NCBI GenBank assembly: GCA_028278335.1
Contig: JANQEN010000065.1
Coordinates: 1-64,000, forward strand
Reading direction: 5' to 3'
Length of the DNA: 64,000 nt
Source: Chitinivibrionales bacterium
GTDB lineage: Bacteria > Fibrobacterota > Chitinivibrionia > Chitinivibrionales > JANQEN01
Positions 33,463-42,221 of the stretch are shown piece after piece. The notes beneath the pieces were generated by a model. It ran no database searches and was not told the origin of the DNA. It saw only the letters and a program-made list of their open reading frames with translations. The first letter of the stretch is position 1; each line of letters starts with the position of its first letter. Both the position numbers and the translations under genes were made by a program.

Positions 33463-35844
33463 TTACTGACTATAGGTAATTTTTCCTGAGACATTATACG
33501 TGGAGCCCCTAAATCGATAGACATAGATCCCATTGCTGACGCGCTCTCCACTCTTTGCGGTTCCATCCCATACAACTCGATAGCGCCCCTTTTTGAGCAC
33601 ACCATCAACCAACGTCTTAATTCTATTTCCTGCAAGATCGTAAAGTACCAGCGAGTAGTTTGCTGCTGTTGGAATATAGTAAGTAAATCTGATTGGAGCA
33701 TGAGACTGGGAAATTTTTGTATGAGAAACAAAGAAGGTGCTGTTCTCAGGTGTTCGATTTAGTGATATGGGGGTAGGATCATTGTTACCGTTATTAAAGT
33801 AGACATCTTCACTATCAACCACCATATTACCCTTACAATCAAAGGCTTTTACATATACTCGATACCAACCATCAAAATACTTGGCTGTATGAAGGCAAGA
33901 GTCTAACTCTCCATTTGTCAACACAGAGTCGCCATTATTATTGGTGAGCACATGGGCAAACTTGCGGGTTCTGTTGAACCAGCCACCAGGAATAAAGACA
34001 TCGTCGGCCTTATACATAACCTGGGAAGGCTTTTTATAGTTTGGAACATTGTATCGACTGTATGCATGGTTTCGTATTTGTGCCAGGGTCGTATCAACAA
34101 TAAGTTTATTATAGTTACTCCAACAATTGATACGATCAATACCTTTGATCCAGTAATAGATTCTATAGGCGGGTTGGGTAAAGTTTCGATAGGTAATATA
34201 ATCATAAATATTTACCGAAATGTCAATATCTCCATTAAGTCCTCCCCGAGCACTGTCAGGATAGAAATAGTCTCGTGAGGTTGTATTGTAGCCTTCATTA
34301 TTTTTACAATAGGCAAATTTCGATTTATTGTTCAGTGCCTGAATTATAACCGGTGAAGACGTATCATTGTTGGGAGTCAGCACTATCTCGGGATTGAAGG
34401 TGAGGCCCCATTCATCATCTGTAAAACTCCAGGTGTTGCCATGGTCCCGAATATTACAGAAATGGATATGGGCATCAACATTGCCATACCATTTTATGAT
34501 ATCACCAACATGCACTCCGGTCTGCCTGATGCGATCACCCACATCATAGTTAATAGAGCGTTCCACCAAATGAGCATAGAGCCAACCGTTGCTATACCCC
34601 GAGACATTTGTTGGTGGGACGGCAATGCGCCAGTAGAGCTCGCCAGCGCCACCCTTGTCTCCATGATACTTAACAATACCGGTATCTACCGAGTAACAGG
34701 GTTGATTTGCATTGACCTCCATATCCACTCCCTGGTGTAAATAGGGATAATTAGTATTTATGACCCCATCACCGCTGGTATTTAACGCTTCATAATTGTT
34801 CCACATTTGATGTGGTTGATCCTGCGGTTTAAAGGGCCAGGGAATAGGTTGATGCTCTTTATCCGTTGCAGAGGATCGATATTTTTTATTAAAGGCCTCC
34901 ATATTTATGCCACTTGTCTTTAACGGTTCGCTATTAACCACCTCAGTTGAATGTAGGAGAACACCTTTTTTACCAAGCTCATAGGTCTTTAGGATACCTT
35001 TGCGCGTTTTGTGATCCTCAAATTTAACGGCTCCATAGAGGGTCATGTCCTGAATAGCTAGCTCTCTAAAGGATTCATTGGCTGATAGCTTGTCAGAATA
35101 GACCAATGAACCATCAGCAATTGAATAAAGTGATAAGGTATTTATATCAATCGTAGCAGCATGACCATTATCAGATGTTATAGCAACATCACGATTATAA
35201 ATGTTGCTGGTAATAATGTCACGAATGAGTGCACCGCTTTTATAGAGAGAAATCCCCCTCTCATAGGCAACCGCTACAACCGAGCCATCATCAGAAATAG
35301 CAAACTTCTTCCCCGGTCTATATTTTTGTATTACAGTTGAATTAAGATCAATGACCTCTAAGTAATCCTTTGAACTAACCCCAAAAAAATCCCCTTGGCG
35401 AGAAAAGTGAGAGACCTCTGGGCGAACTGCTGAATGTGCATAAATCAGGTTTCCCTGTGGAGAATAAAAGGTAAAGGCAAGGGAGTATTGCGGTGTATGC
35501 TTAATTGTCGTTAATAGTAAATAACCCCTATTTGAAATCCTTACAGAGTGAGCATTTGTTTCTCTTATCCGACAGATTAACTTGTCTCCATTAAAAAAGG
35601 TTAGGTTATTAATGTGTCCATCCGAGCCATAGGTGTATTGACAGGAGAAGTGTCCATTCTCTGATTCACGTTTGCGATACTCACTCTTTTTTACATCCCG
35701 GATTGCAGCATCATTCCTCTTTACAAAGAGGCCATTGGCATAGACCTGTGGCTTATGCAAACTATTGCTAAAAAGATTTGTAGAGACTCCAATAACAAAC
35801 AGAACAACAAAGCAAGAAACAGCTCCCCCAGCTTTTGTAACCAT
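33463..35844 (-). CDS. Secreted M23-type protein with beta-propeller-like N-terminus and FlgD-like tail
   Basis: Predicted exported protein of 793 aa. A hydrophobic signal (SCFVVLFVIGVSTNLF) precedes repeats such as LIYAHSAVRPEVSHFS and SIADGSLVYSD that look like beta-propeller blades (to about 300). The middle has the M23/LytM pattern: HQGVDM (about 370-375) and HIHF (about 459-462), so zinc ligands His, Asp and His are present. The C-terminus RFTYYIPTAANYSLVLYDLAG...VVWDGTAKSGERVSNGIYVYRF is a FlgD/T9SS-type tail. M23 enzymes cut peptidoglycan cross-links; activity here is inferred. The large stretch from 480 to 710 has no recognised domain. Confidence 0.8.
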   Translation of the reverse strand: MVTKAGGAVSCFVVLFVIGVSTNLFSNSLHKPQVYANGLFVKRNDAAIRDVKKSEYRKRESENGHFSCQYTYGSDGHINNLTFFNGDKLICRIRETNAHSVRISNRGYLLLTTIKHTPQYSLAFTFYSPQGNLIYAHSAVRPEVSHFSRQGDFFGVSSKDYLEVIDLNSTVIQKYRPGKKFAISDDGSVVAVAYERGISLYKSGALIRDIITSNIYNRDVAITSDNGHAATIDINTLSLYSIADGSLVYSDKLSANESFRELAIQDMTLYGAVKFEDHKTRKGILKTYELGKKGVLLHSTEVVNSEPLKTSGINMEAFNKKYRSSATDKEHQPIPWPFKPQDQPHQMWNNYEALNTSGDGVINTNYPYLHQGVDMEVNANQPCYSVDTGIVKYHGDKGGAGELYWRIAVPPTNVSGYSNGWLYAHLVERSINYDVGDRIRQTGVHVGDIIKWYGNVDAHIHFCNIRDHGNTWSFTDDEWGLTFNPEIVLTPNNDTSSPVIIQALNNKSKFAYCKNNEGYNTTSRDYFYPDSARGGLNGDIDISVNIYDYITYRNFTQPAYRIYYWIKGIDRINCWSNYNKLIVDTTLAQIRNHAYSRYNVPNYKKPSQVMYKADDVFIPGGWFNRTRKFAHVLTNNNGDSVLTNGELDSCLHTAKYFDGWYRVYVKAFDCKGNMVVDSEDVYFNNGNNDPTPISLNRTPENSTFFVSHTKISQSHAPIRFTYYIPTAANYSLVLYDLAGNRIKTLVDGVLKKGRYRVVWDGTAKSGERVSNGIYVYRFRGSTYNVSGKITYSQ

Positions 35845-36016
35845 ACTACCCTCACTCTAAATTATTAATAGTAGGATAAAGAGATTATCCCTATCCCTAC
35901 GATACATTCCTTCGTTGCGTACCTAGATAAAACTAAATAAAAACCTAAAAAAAGGTACTAATGTGTAATATATTTCAAGATAGCAGGATGTACATAATTT
36001 TTCAAATGAAAATGGT

Positions 36017-37336
36017 CTACAGCAGATTTGCTGCAAGTTCCGAAAGAGCAGACCGTTCACCCTTGGTCAGTGTCACATGGGCAGTTATGGGTTGTTTCTT
36101 AAATTTTTCCACAACATGGGTAAGCCCATTACTTGAAGAGTCAATATAGGGGTTGTCTATTTGATAGGGATCACCGGTAAGAACAATCTTTGTTCCATCA
36201 CCCACCCTGGTAATGATCGTTCTAATCTCGTGTGGAGTGAGATTCTGCGCTTCATCTATAATGAGGTATTGATTATGGATTGACCTCCCCCGAATAAAAG
36301 TGAGCGGCTCGATTATCAATATACCCATATCAATAAGCTCACGAAATCCTCGAATTTTACGACCTCCCACTCCCTCGCTCCGCATGATAAGCTCCACATT
36401 ATCAGCAATGGGATACATCCAGGGAGTCAGCTTTTCCTCGACCGTCCCTGGTAAATATCCAATATCCTGTCCCATGGGTAAGGTTGGTCGCGCTACCAAT
36501 ACACGGTTATACACATTCTCATCAACGGTTTTGTAAATACTTGCGGCCACAGCCAAAAGTGTCTTTCCAGTTCCAGCCTTACCAACCAAAGTAACCAATC
36601 CAATATCGTCATTGAGGAGGGCATCCAAGGCAAAGGCCTGCTCTCTATTACGTGAAGATATTCTACAGCCCACCTTGTCAATTTGCTGGACCAGTGGATG
36701 AATCGTTGAATCAGTCTGATTAAATCGCCCAAAGGCAAAGGTATCATGATCCTTTTCATCAACACAAACCAGGTATTGATTGGGATTTACTCCACCTTTT
36801 TGACTGGGTATGGATTTGCCACTCTTTAAAAGTTCAATCCCTGAGGAGGAAGCAGCAATTTTTTGCCAACCAGTATAGAGTTCTTCTATATCCATCCGAT
36901 CCGATTCGTAATCTTCCACAGCAATGCCTAAGGCATCAGCCTTAATGCGGAGATAGACATCCTTGGTGAGCAGGATCGTAGGGATCTCATGCTGGGCCCG
37001 CGCCTCAAGCGCTGTGGCAAGCATAAATATATCCCGTTTCTTTTCGTGATACACCTGAGGAATTGCAGACATGCTGCTATCGGAGCTAATCGTGACAAAA
37101 AGGGTGCCGCCATTGTCAAGCTTTACACCAGCAGAGAGCGATCCCTTTTTGCGCAGGCTATCCAATATGCGGGAAGTTTGTCGAGCGTTTCTCCCAGCTT
37201 CACTAATATCGTTTTTCAGTCGATCAATCTCTTCAATAACCGTGATGGGTATAATCACATTGTTCTCTTCAAAATTGAAGAGTGCCCCCGCATCATAGAG
37301 TAAAACAGTGGTATCCAGGATATAATTTTTTTTCAT
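36017..37336 (-). CDS. PIN-PhoH fusion ATPase/RNase
   Basis: Cytoplasmic protein of 439 aa joining an N-terminal PIN nuclease domain (about 3-130; NYILDTTVLLYD with the first catalytic Asp, VIEEIDRLKND, LLTKDVYLRIKAD) to a C-terminal PhoH ATPase (about 235-435; Walker A VGKAGTGKTLLA near 249, Walker B LIIDEAQNLTPHE). The same architecture, PhoH2/YlaK, is described as an RNA helicase-RNase in mycobacteria. No antitoxin-like small ORF overlaps its start. It follows ogt by 29 bases on the same strand. Confidence 0.92.
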   Translation of the reverse strand: MKKNYILDTTVLLYDAGALFNFEENNVIIPITVIEEIDRLKNDISEAGRNARQTSRILDSLRKKGSLSAGVKLDNGGTLFVTISSDSSMSAIPQVYHEKKRDIFMLATALEARAQHEIPTILLTKDVYLRIKADALGIAVEDYESDRMDIEELYTGWQKIAASSSGIELLKSGKSIPSQKGGVNPNQYLVCVDEKDHDTFAFGRFNQTDSTIHPLVQQIDKVGCRISSRNREQAFALDALLNDDIGLVTLVGKAGTGKTLLAVAASIYKTVDENVYNRVLVARPTLPMGQDIGYLPGTVEEKLTPWMYPIADNVELIMRSEGVGGRKIRGFRELIDMGILIIEPLTFIRGRSIHNQYLIIDEAQNLTPHEIRTIITRVGDGTKIVLTGDPYQIDNPYIDSSSNGLTHVVEKFKKQPITAHVTLTKGERSALSELAANLL

Positions 37337-37365
37337 AATGAGTGTAGAATCCTACATGATTAGTA

Positions 37366-37881
37366 TCAATTGAGAGTGACTCCCTCATTTTTCAACAAAC
37401 GTTGTTTTAAGGTGATTTTTTTTCCCGTTGTTTCTCCACCAAAGCCACCGAGTGTTCCGTTTTTTCGAATTACCCGATGACAGGGAACAATAAGCGGAAA
37501 GGGATTGTTCCGCATAACATTGGCTACAGCTCGAACTGCTTTTGGCGAACCTGCCCGTTCAGCTAATTCAGCATAGGAGACAGCTTGACCCCAGCAAATT
37601 GCTTTTGCGCATTGTAAAACTTTTTTTTGAAATGGAGTATACCCTGACAGGGAAAGATTGATTCCAGAGAGCTCTTTGGTTGTACCGGTTAAAAATCGAG
37701 TGATTTTTTTTCCATAGGTTACCAACGTCTTATGATTTGAGTGTGTTGTCCTCTTTCCCTTATATACATAATAGGTGCCAAAGAGAATCTCCACCAAAGC
37801 AATATCATTTGTATCCTTCTGCTCAGCAAAAAGGGTTACTGTTGTGAGTGGGTTGGTAATATGAAAGTGGACAAAGGCCAT
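37366..37881 (-). CDS. ogt: Methylated-DNA-protein cysteine methyltransferase
   Basis: DNA repair protein that transfers alkyl groups from O6-alkylguanine to its own cysteine. 171 aa, the usual length for Ogt. The active-site motif PCHRVIRKNGTLGGFGG is intact, preceded by the helix-turn-helix segment YAELAERAGSPKAVRAVANVMRNNPFPLIV with the Arg finger (KAVRAVA). No Ada regulatory domain. It begins just downstream of the 90-aa membrane protein gene (12 bases) in a minus-strand run. Confidence 0.95.
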   Translation of the reverse strand: MAFVHFHITNPLTTVTLFAEQKDTNDIALVEILFGTYYVYKGKRTTHSNHKTLVTYGKKITRFLTGTTKELSGINLSLSGYTPFQKKVLQCAKAICWGQAVSYAELAERAGSPKAVRAVANVMRNNPFPLIVPCHRVIRKNGTLGGFGGETTGKKITLKQRLLKNEGVTLN

Positions 37882-37893
37882 TATACGATTGTA

Positions 37894-38166
37894 CTACTTA
37901 TCCTTTTTTCTTAACAACATAACTACGATCAGGGTAAGTATGGCTGAAACAATCCAAAAGAGGTGTTTCTCTTTTTTACCTTCCTCATCAATGATTGATG
38001 CAACAGCTTCGTCATTGGCAAAGACCTGCTCCGGCTCTTTTTCTGGTTCCTTGGGAGCAGGTGCCTGTGCACCTGCTTGGTCTTGATGCATTCGACAATA
38101 CCCATCTGATAGTCCGACCGAAACTTTACAGGGATTTCCCGATTTTGTAATACCCTTGCACTGCAT
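37894..38166 (-). CDS. Small zinc-finger-like membrane-anchored protein
   Basis: 90 aa. The N-terminus has a C-x10ish-C-x8-C-xx-H arrangement (QCKGITKSGNPCK then GYCRMHQD), a pattern seen in DUF5763-like short zinc-binding proteins. An Ala/Pro/Glu-rich linker follows, and a single C-terminal helix (LFWIVSAILTLIVVMLL) with a positive tail, so it is probably tail-anchored with the finger in the cytoplasm. Role unknown. It lies between hrpA and ogt. Confidence 0.7.
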   Translation of the reverse strand: MQCKGITKSGNPCKVSVGLSDGYCRMHQDQAGAQAPAPKEPEKEPEQVFANDEAVASIIDEEGKKEKHLFWIVSAILTLIVVMLLRKKDK

Positions 38167-38292
38167 TTGCTTTCCCTTTACTATGGTTTTAAAACAGTAT
38201 CTATCTACCTATTAAGAAAAATAATATAAACCAAATTTGTGCATTAGAAAATTCATCTCCTGAGGTGAACCTGAGCTTGCACCATATAAATA

Positions 38293-41200
38293 CTATTGCT
38301 CAATCTGATCAATTTCTGTAAGCTTTTTAAGGAGTCTCTTTTCTGAGATTGGATACAATGTTTTACTCTGCTGTGCAAAAAGGGAGATGGCATATTCCTC
38401 TACCATATGTAAATATTCTAATAGAAGGTGTCGATTCATATGGTTCACAATATCCTTTCCACCCCGTATTGTTTCTGCCCTTGCAATAAAAGGGAGGAGT
38501 TTGTTCATCCGCTCTTGATAGGCGGCTGGTGCTAAAAAGGCCTTTTCAATTCTAAAGGTGAGCGCCTTAAAATAACGGGGGTATTGAAGAAAGAGCGAGA
38601 AGAGCAAAGCACCCTCTTTAAAATGGGCCAGATAACTCTCTTGACAGGATTGGAGTTCCCTTTTAATCTTTTGCCGTCCTGCTAAGTTACTCTTTGTGGC
38701 AAGCTTTTCAATTAGGGTAATATTTTCTCTTGCCAGCTTGAACATCTCTTCTAAAAGCATAAGTGCTTTGTGGCCAAGACCTTTTAAAGTGACTATGCTT
38801 TTCTCATAAAGAGCAGCATATGCTTTAGCGGTTGTTGGTGGTGGTGAAGGAACCATTGTTACATGATTGACAATTGCCTTAAAAAGAGATTTTTTACAAA
38901 CTGATTCACCGCCAAAGGGAGCACTCTCAATTTTCAAAAGCTTAGAAAAGCGAAGATCTCGTTCAAGCCAGGCAAACTCCTTTTGTAGCTGGTGTTGGAG
39001 TAGCTTCTTCACTCCCAAGGGATGATTCTGGGCTGCTTCATCTGAAGTTGCAAAGAGCTTAAGATCCACACATCTCTTTGAGGGAACCACAGCAGGATAC
39101 CCATAGAGAGGATATCCCTTCTTAGAGCGCACCACCTCAATTCTTTCAGGAATATCACCAAAATCCCATTGCTCAATACTCTGTTTCTCAAACTTTTTAT
39201 AAACTGTTTCGGAAACAGTCCTTTTTACACTCTTTGTGTGGCTCTCCTTTTGTAGCTTTTGCAGATTCCGCTCAATGGCAAGAGTCTTTTTATTTTCAGC
39301 CACAACCTTAATCCGCATGCGCAGATGATTAGGGAGCTCTTCTTCAGAAAAGGTATGCTCAGGAATGGTAATACCATACTGAGATCTGATTACATTGCAG
39401 AGAACTTGATTAAAGGGGGCTGGCTCATATTGCATTGCTTGAGCAATTTTTGGAGCATGTTGGGGTATTGGCACAAATTGTTTCCGTATTGATTTGGGCA
39501 AGCTTTTAAGTAAATAGCGTATCTTCTCTTCCCAAAGGGCTGGCACCAACCATCCAAAGGTTTCCTGCTGCAGCGATGAAAGCTCTTGTATTGGCACGGT
39601 CACGGTCAAGCCATCCTCTTTCGCTCCCGGATCACAGATATACTCTAAAGGATAATGTTTATGGCCAATTGACAGGGTGTCATGAAACTCCTTTACCTGA
39701 TCAGGAACATCGGCGATGCTGATATCCTTCTCTTGTAAATACAGAAACCTATCACTTTTTCTTTTTCCAATGAGATGGGTAAGATCTTGCAAAGAGGAGA
39801 CATGGCGCAATCTTTTTTTATAAAAGGCAACAATCTTCTCATCATCAACAAGGGATCCCGGTTTTCGTACTTTCGCCTCTGCTGATCGAAGTCGTTCTAT
39901 TACTCTCTTATTATGTAAATAGAACCGATGCTTCGTCCTCAACATAAGGTTTACCAATGCTTCTCGAATAAACAGCTCTGTTGCAGCTTCAGAATCAATT
40001 CGACGAAAAGCAACAATTCGCCCTTCAATAATGGGCAAGCCAAAAAACAGCACCCTCTCTTTGACCCGTGTGCTCATAGTGGCCTCATCAAAATAGGGAT
40101 CACTATAGCTATATCTGCATAAAGCCGGTGCTAGCTCTTCCAGCCAGATGGGCTTTATGGGTGCTGTTGTTCGCGCATAGACCCGTGAGGTCTCTACAAT
40201 TTCATGACACATGATCCAGGGCACTCCCTTTTTAAAGAGAGTAGAGCCAGGAAAAATAAAAACCTGCCGGTTTTTAGTAGCAGTGTATCCCTCTTTCTCA
40301 TGAATCTTGGCAACATTGGTGATAAGTCCAGCCAATATTGAGCGATGTATGGCATCGGTAGAGGGTCTTTTGTTCTCTGATTTTAAAAATCGCGCATCCC
40401 GTAGTACCTGAGAAATCTGTTGATGAACATCATGCCACTCCTGCATTCGATTATAGGAGAGATAATGCTCTTTACAAAATCGACGCACTTTACTCTGAGA
40501 GCCAAGGGTCTCCCATGTTTTTTGGTAGTGCTGCCACAGTTGCAGCAGGGTTAAAAAGTCGGACCGCTGATCAACAAATCGTTTATGCATTTCATTGGCC
40601 TCATCCTTTTTGTCAAAGGGACGCTCCCGGGGATCTACAATCGAAAGGCCAGCTGCAATGATCAACACAGCCTGTTGCACTTTCTCTCCTCGTGCTTGAA
40701 TCACCATGCGCGCAATGTGAGGCTCCAAGGGAATCCGAGCCATCTGACGACCCAATTTTGTCAACTCCCTATTTTCATTGAGAGCACCCAACTCTCGTAG
40801 TTGTGCAAAGGCGTCCTGGATTGCCCGCTTTCCCGGTGGCTCGATAAAGGGAAAGGTCTCGATTGAACCAAGTCGCAACTCTAACATAGTAAGAATCACA
40901 CCGGCAAGGTTTGAACGCCTTATCTCCGGAATAGAATAGGTGTTCCTATGAGTATAATCCTCTTCAGAATAGAGTCGAATACAAAGTCCTTCGGCCACGC
41001 GGCCACAACGCCCCTTTCTTTGATTGGCGCTTGCCTGCGGGATTGCTTCAATGGGCAATCGATTGGCCCGTAAATTTGGTGCATAGGATTTTATACGTGC
41101 AAGACCAGTATCAATCACATAGCGAATACCAGGAACCGTTAAGGACGTTTCAGCAATATTGGTTGCCACCACGATCTTTCGTTTATTAAAATGAGAAAAG

Positions 41201-42006
41201 ATGCGGTTCTGTGCGTATCGAGTGAGTCGAGCAAAAAGTGGCAATGTAATAGTATGGGCCAACTTCCTTGAGTCAAGCAATTGAATAGTTTCACGGATAT
41301 CACGCTCTGTTGGCATAAACACCAAAATATCACCGGGATCTCCAGCACCGACAATCTCTTCAACAGCCTGGACTGCTGCATCAACATAGGTAATCTTCCC
41401 TGCATCCAGAAGCTCCTGATCAATTGGCTGATACCACACTTCTACGGGAAAAAGACGACCAGAAACCTCTATGATGGGCGCCTTATCAAAGGCCTTTGAA
41501 AACAGCGTTGGATCAATGGTTGCCGAGGATATAATTACCTTTAGGTCTGGCCGCTTAGGAAGGATTTTTCTTAAATAGCCCAACAAAAAATCAATGTTGA
41601 TACTGCGCTCATGAGCCTCATCAATAATTATGGTCTGATACTTTTTTAAGAGTCGGTCGGAGAGGATCTCATTGAGCAAGATGCCATCGGTCATAAAAAG
41701 GATATTTGTTTGGCCACTCTGTTTCTCATAGAATCTGATCTTATAGCCGACCTGTGCTCCCAGAGTTGTGTTCAACTCTTCAGCTACTCTAGTTGCCATG
41801 GCAGTAGCAGCAATTCTTCTTGGTTGTGTTACTGCTATGGAGCCCTTTTTTCCAAAGCCAGCCTTAAGGCAAAATTGTGGTAGCTGTGTGGTTTTACCGG
41901 ATCCGGTTTCACCGACAACAACCAACACCTGCTCTCTCTTCAGGGTGCTGATGATTTCCTGGTATTTCTCATGAATCGGGAGGGGATTATTTTTTTTTCT
42001 GTTCAT
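38293..42006 (-). CDS. hrpA: ATP-dependent RNA helicase HrpA (DEAH box)
   Basis: Large DEAH-box helicase, 1,237 aa, close to the usual 1,280-1,300. N-terminal motor: motif I VVGETGSGKTTQLPQFC (about 30-46), DEAH (about 133-136), SAT motif III, then TNIAETSLTVPGIRYVIDTG and RKGRCGRVAEG (motifs V-VI). The helicase-associated winged-helix/ratchet region follows, then the HrpA-specific C-terminal half (DUF3418 region). In E. coli HrpA rescues collided ribosomes. No good ribosome-binding site precedes the ATG. A family A palindromic element lies just upstream, between this gene and the kinase fusion. Confidence 0.93.
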   Translation of the reverse strand: MNRKKNNPLPIHEKYQEIISTLKREQVLVVVGETGSGKTTQLPQFCLKAGFGKKGSIAVTQPRRIAATAMATRVAEELNTTLGAQVGYKIRFYEKQSGQTNILFMTDGILLNEILSDRLLKKYQTIIIDEAHERSINIDFLLGYLRKILPKRPDLKVIISSATIDPTLFSKAFDKAPIIEVSGRLFPVEVWYQPIDQELLDAGKITYVDAAVQAVEEIVGAGDPGDILVFMPTERDIRETIQLLDSRKLAHTITLPLFARLTRYAQNRIFSHFNKRKIVVATNIAETSLTVPGIRYVIDTGLARIKSYAPNLRANRLPIEAIPQASANQRKGRCGRVAEGLCIRLYSEEDYTHRNTYSIPEIRRSNLAGVILTMLELRLGSIETFPFIEPPGKRAIQDAFAQLRELGALNENRELTKLGRQMARIPLEPHIARMVIQARGEKVQQAVLIIAAGLSIVDPRERPFDKKDEANEMHKRFVDQRSDFLTLLQLWQHYQKTWETLGSQSKVRRFCKEHYLSYNRMQEWHDVHQQISQVLRDARFLKSENKRPSTDAIHRSILAGLITNVAKIHEKEGYTATKNRQVFIFPGSTLFKKGVPWIMCHEIVETSRVYARTTAPIKPIWLEELAPALCRYSYSDPYFDEATMSTRVKERVLFFGLPIIEGRIVAFRRIDSEAATELFIREALVNLMLRTKHRFYLHNKRVIERLRSAEAKVRKPGSLVDDEKIVAFYKKRLRHVSSLQDLTHLIGKRKSDRFLYLQEKDISIADVPDQVKEFHDTLSIGHKHYPLEYICDPGAKEDGLTVTVPIQELSSLQQETFGWLVPALWEEKIRYLLKSLPKSIRKQFVPIPQHAPKIAQAMQYEPAPFNQVLCNVIRSQYGITIPEHTFSEEELPNHLRMRIKVVAENKKTLAIERNLQKLQKESHTKSVKRTVSETVYKKFEKQSIEQWDFGDIPERIEVVRSKKGYPLYGYPAVVPSKRCVDLKLFATSDEAAQNHPLGVKKLLQHQLQKEFAWLERDLRFSKLLKIESAPFGGESVCKKSLFKAIVNHVTMVPSPPPTTAKAYAALYEKSIVTLKGLGHKALMLLEEMFKLARENITLIEKLATKSNLAGRQKIKRELQSCQESYLAHFKEGALLFSLFLQYPRYFKALTFRIEKAFLAPAAYQERMNKLLPFIARAETIRGGKDIVNHMNRHLLLEYLHMVEEYAISLFAQQSKTLYPISEKRLLKKLTEIDQIEQ

Positions 42007-42047
42007 AGGGAGTATTGGTGGAGTTAATTCCCCTCAAGTCTTGATGG

Positions 42048-42221
42048 TTTAACCCAGATTATGCAGTAGGAGTAGATGCAGAAGTGCAAGATTATGATTT
42101 AGTAAGACTTGAAGGTTTTGAAGGGCATATCTACAGGGTGATATGGCCGAAAAGCCTGAAAGTCTTAATGGGCATAGGGTTGTGCTTCTGCGCCGCTTCC
42201 TATTGCATAATCTGGATTTAA
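42048..42221. mobile_element. Palindromic element, family A, copy 2 (complete)
   Basis: The ends are CCCAGATTATGCA and TGCATAATCTGGA, both flanked by TTTAA as a direct repeat, the expected look of a target duplication. The inverted similarity extends to about 40 bases. The central hairpin of copy 1 is kept. It has inserted directly behind the stop codon of the kinase-fusion gene (stop at 42222-42224). No ORF. Ends starting CC(C/T)AGATT with AT-rich 4-5 base duplications recall the IS1380/ISEcp1 group, which is inference. Confidence 0.8.
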
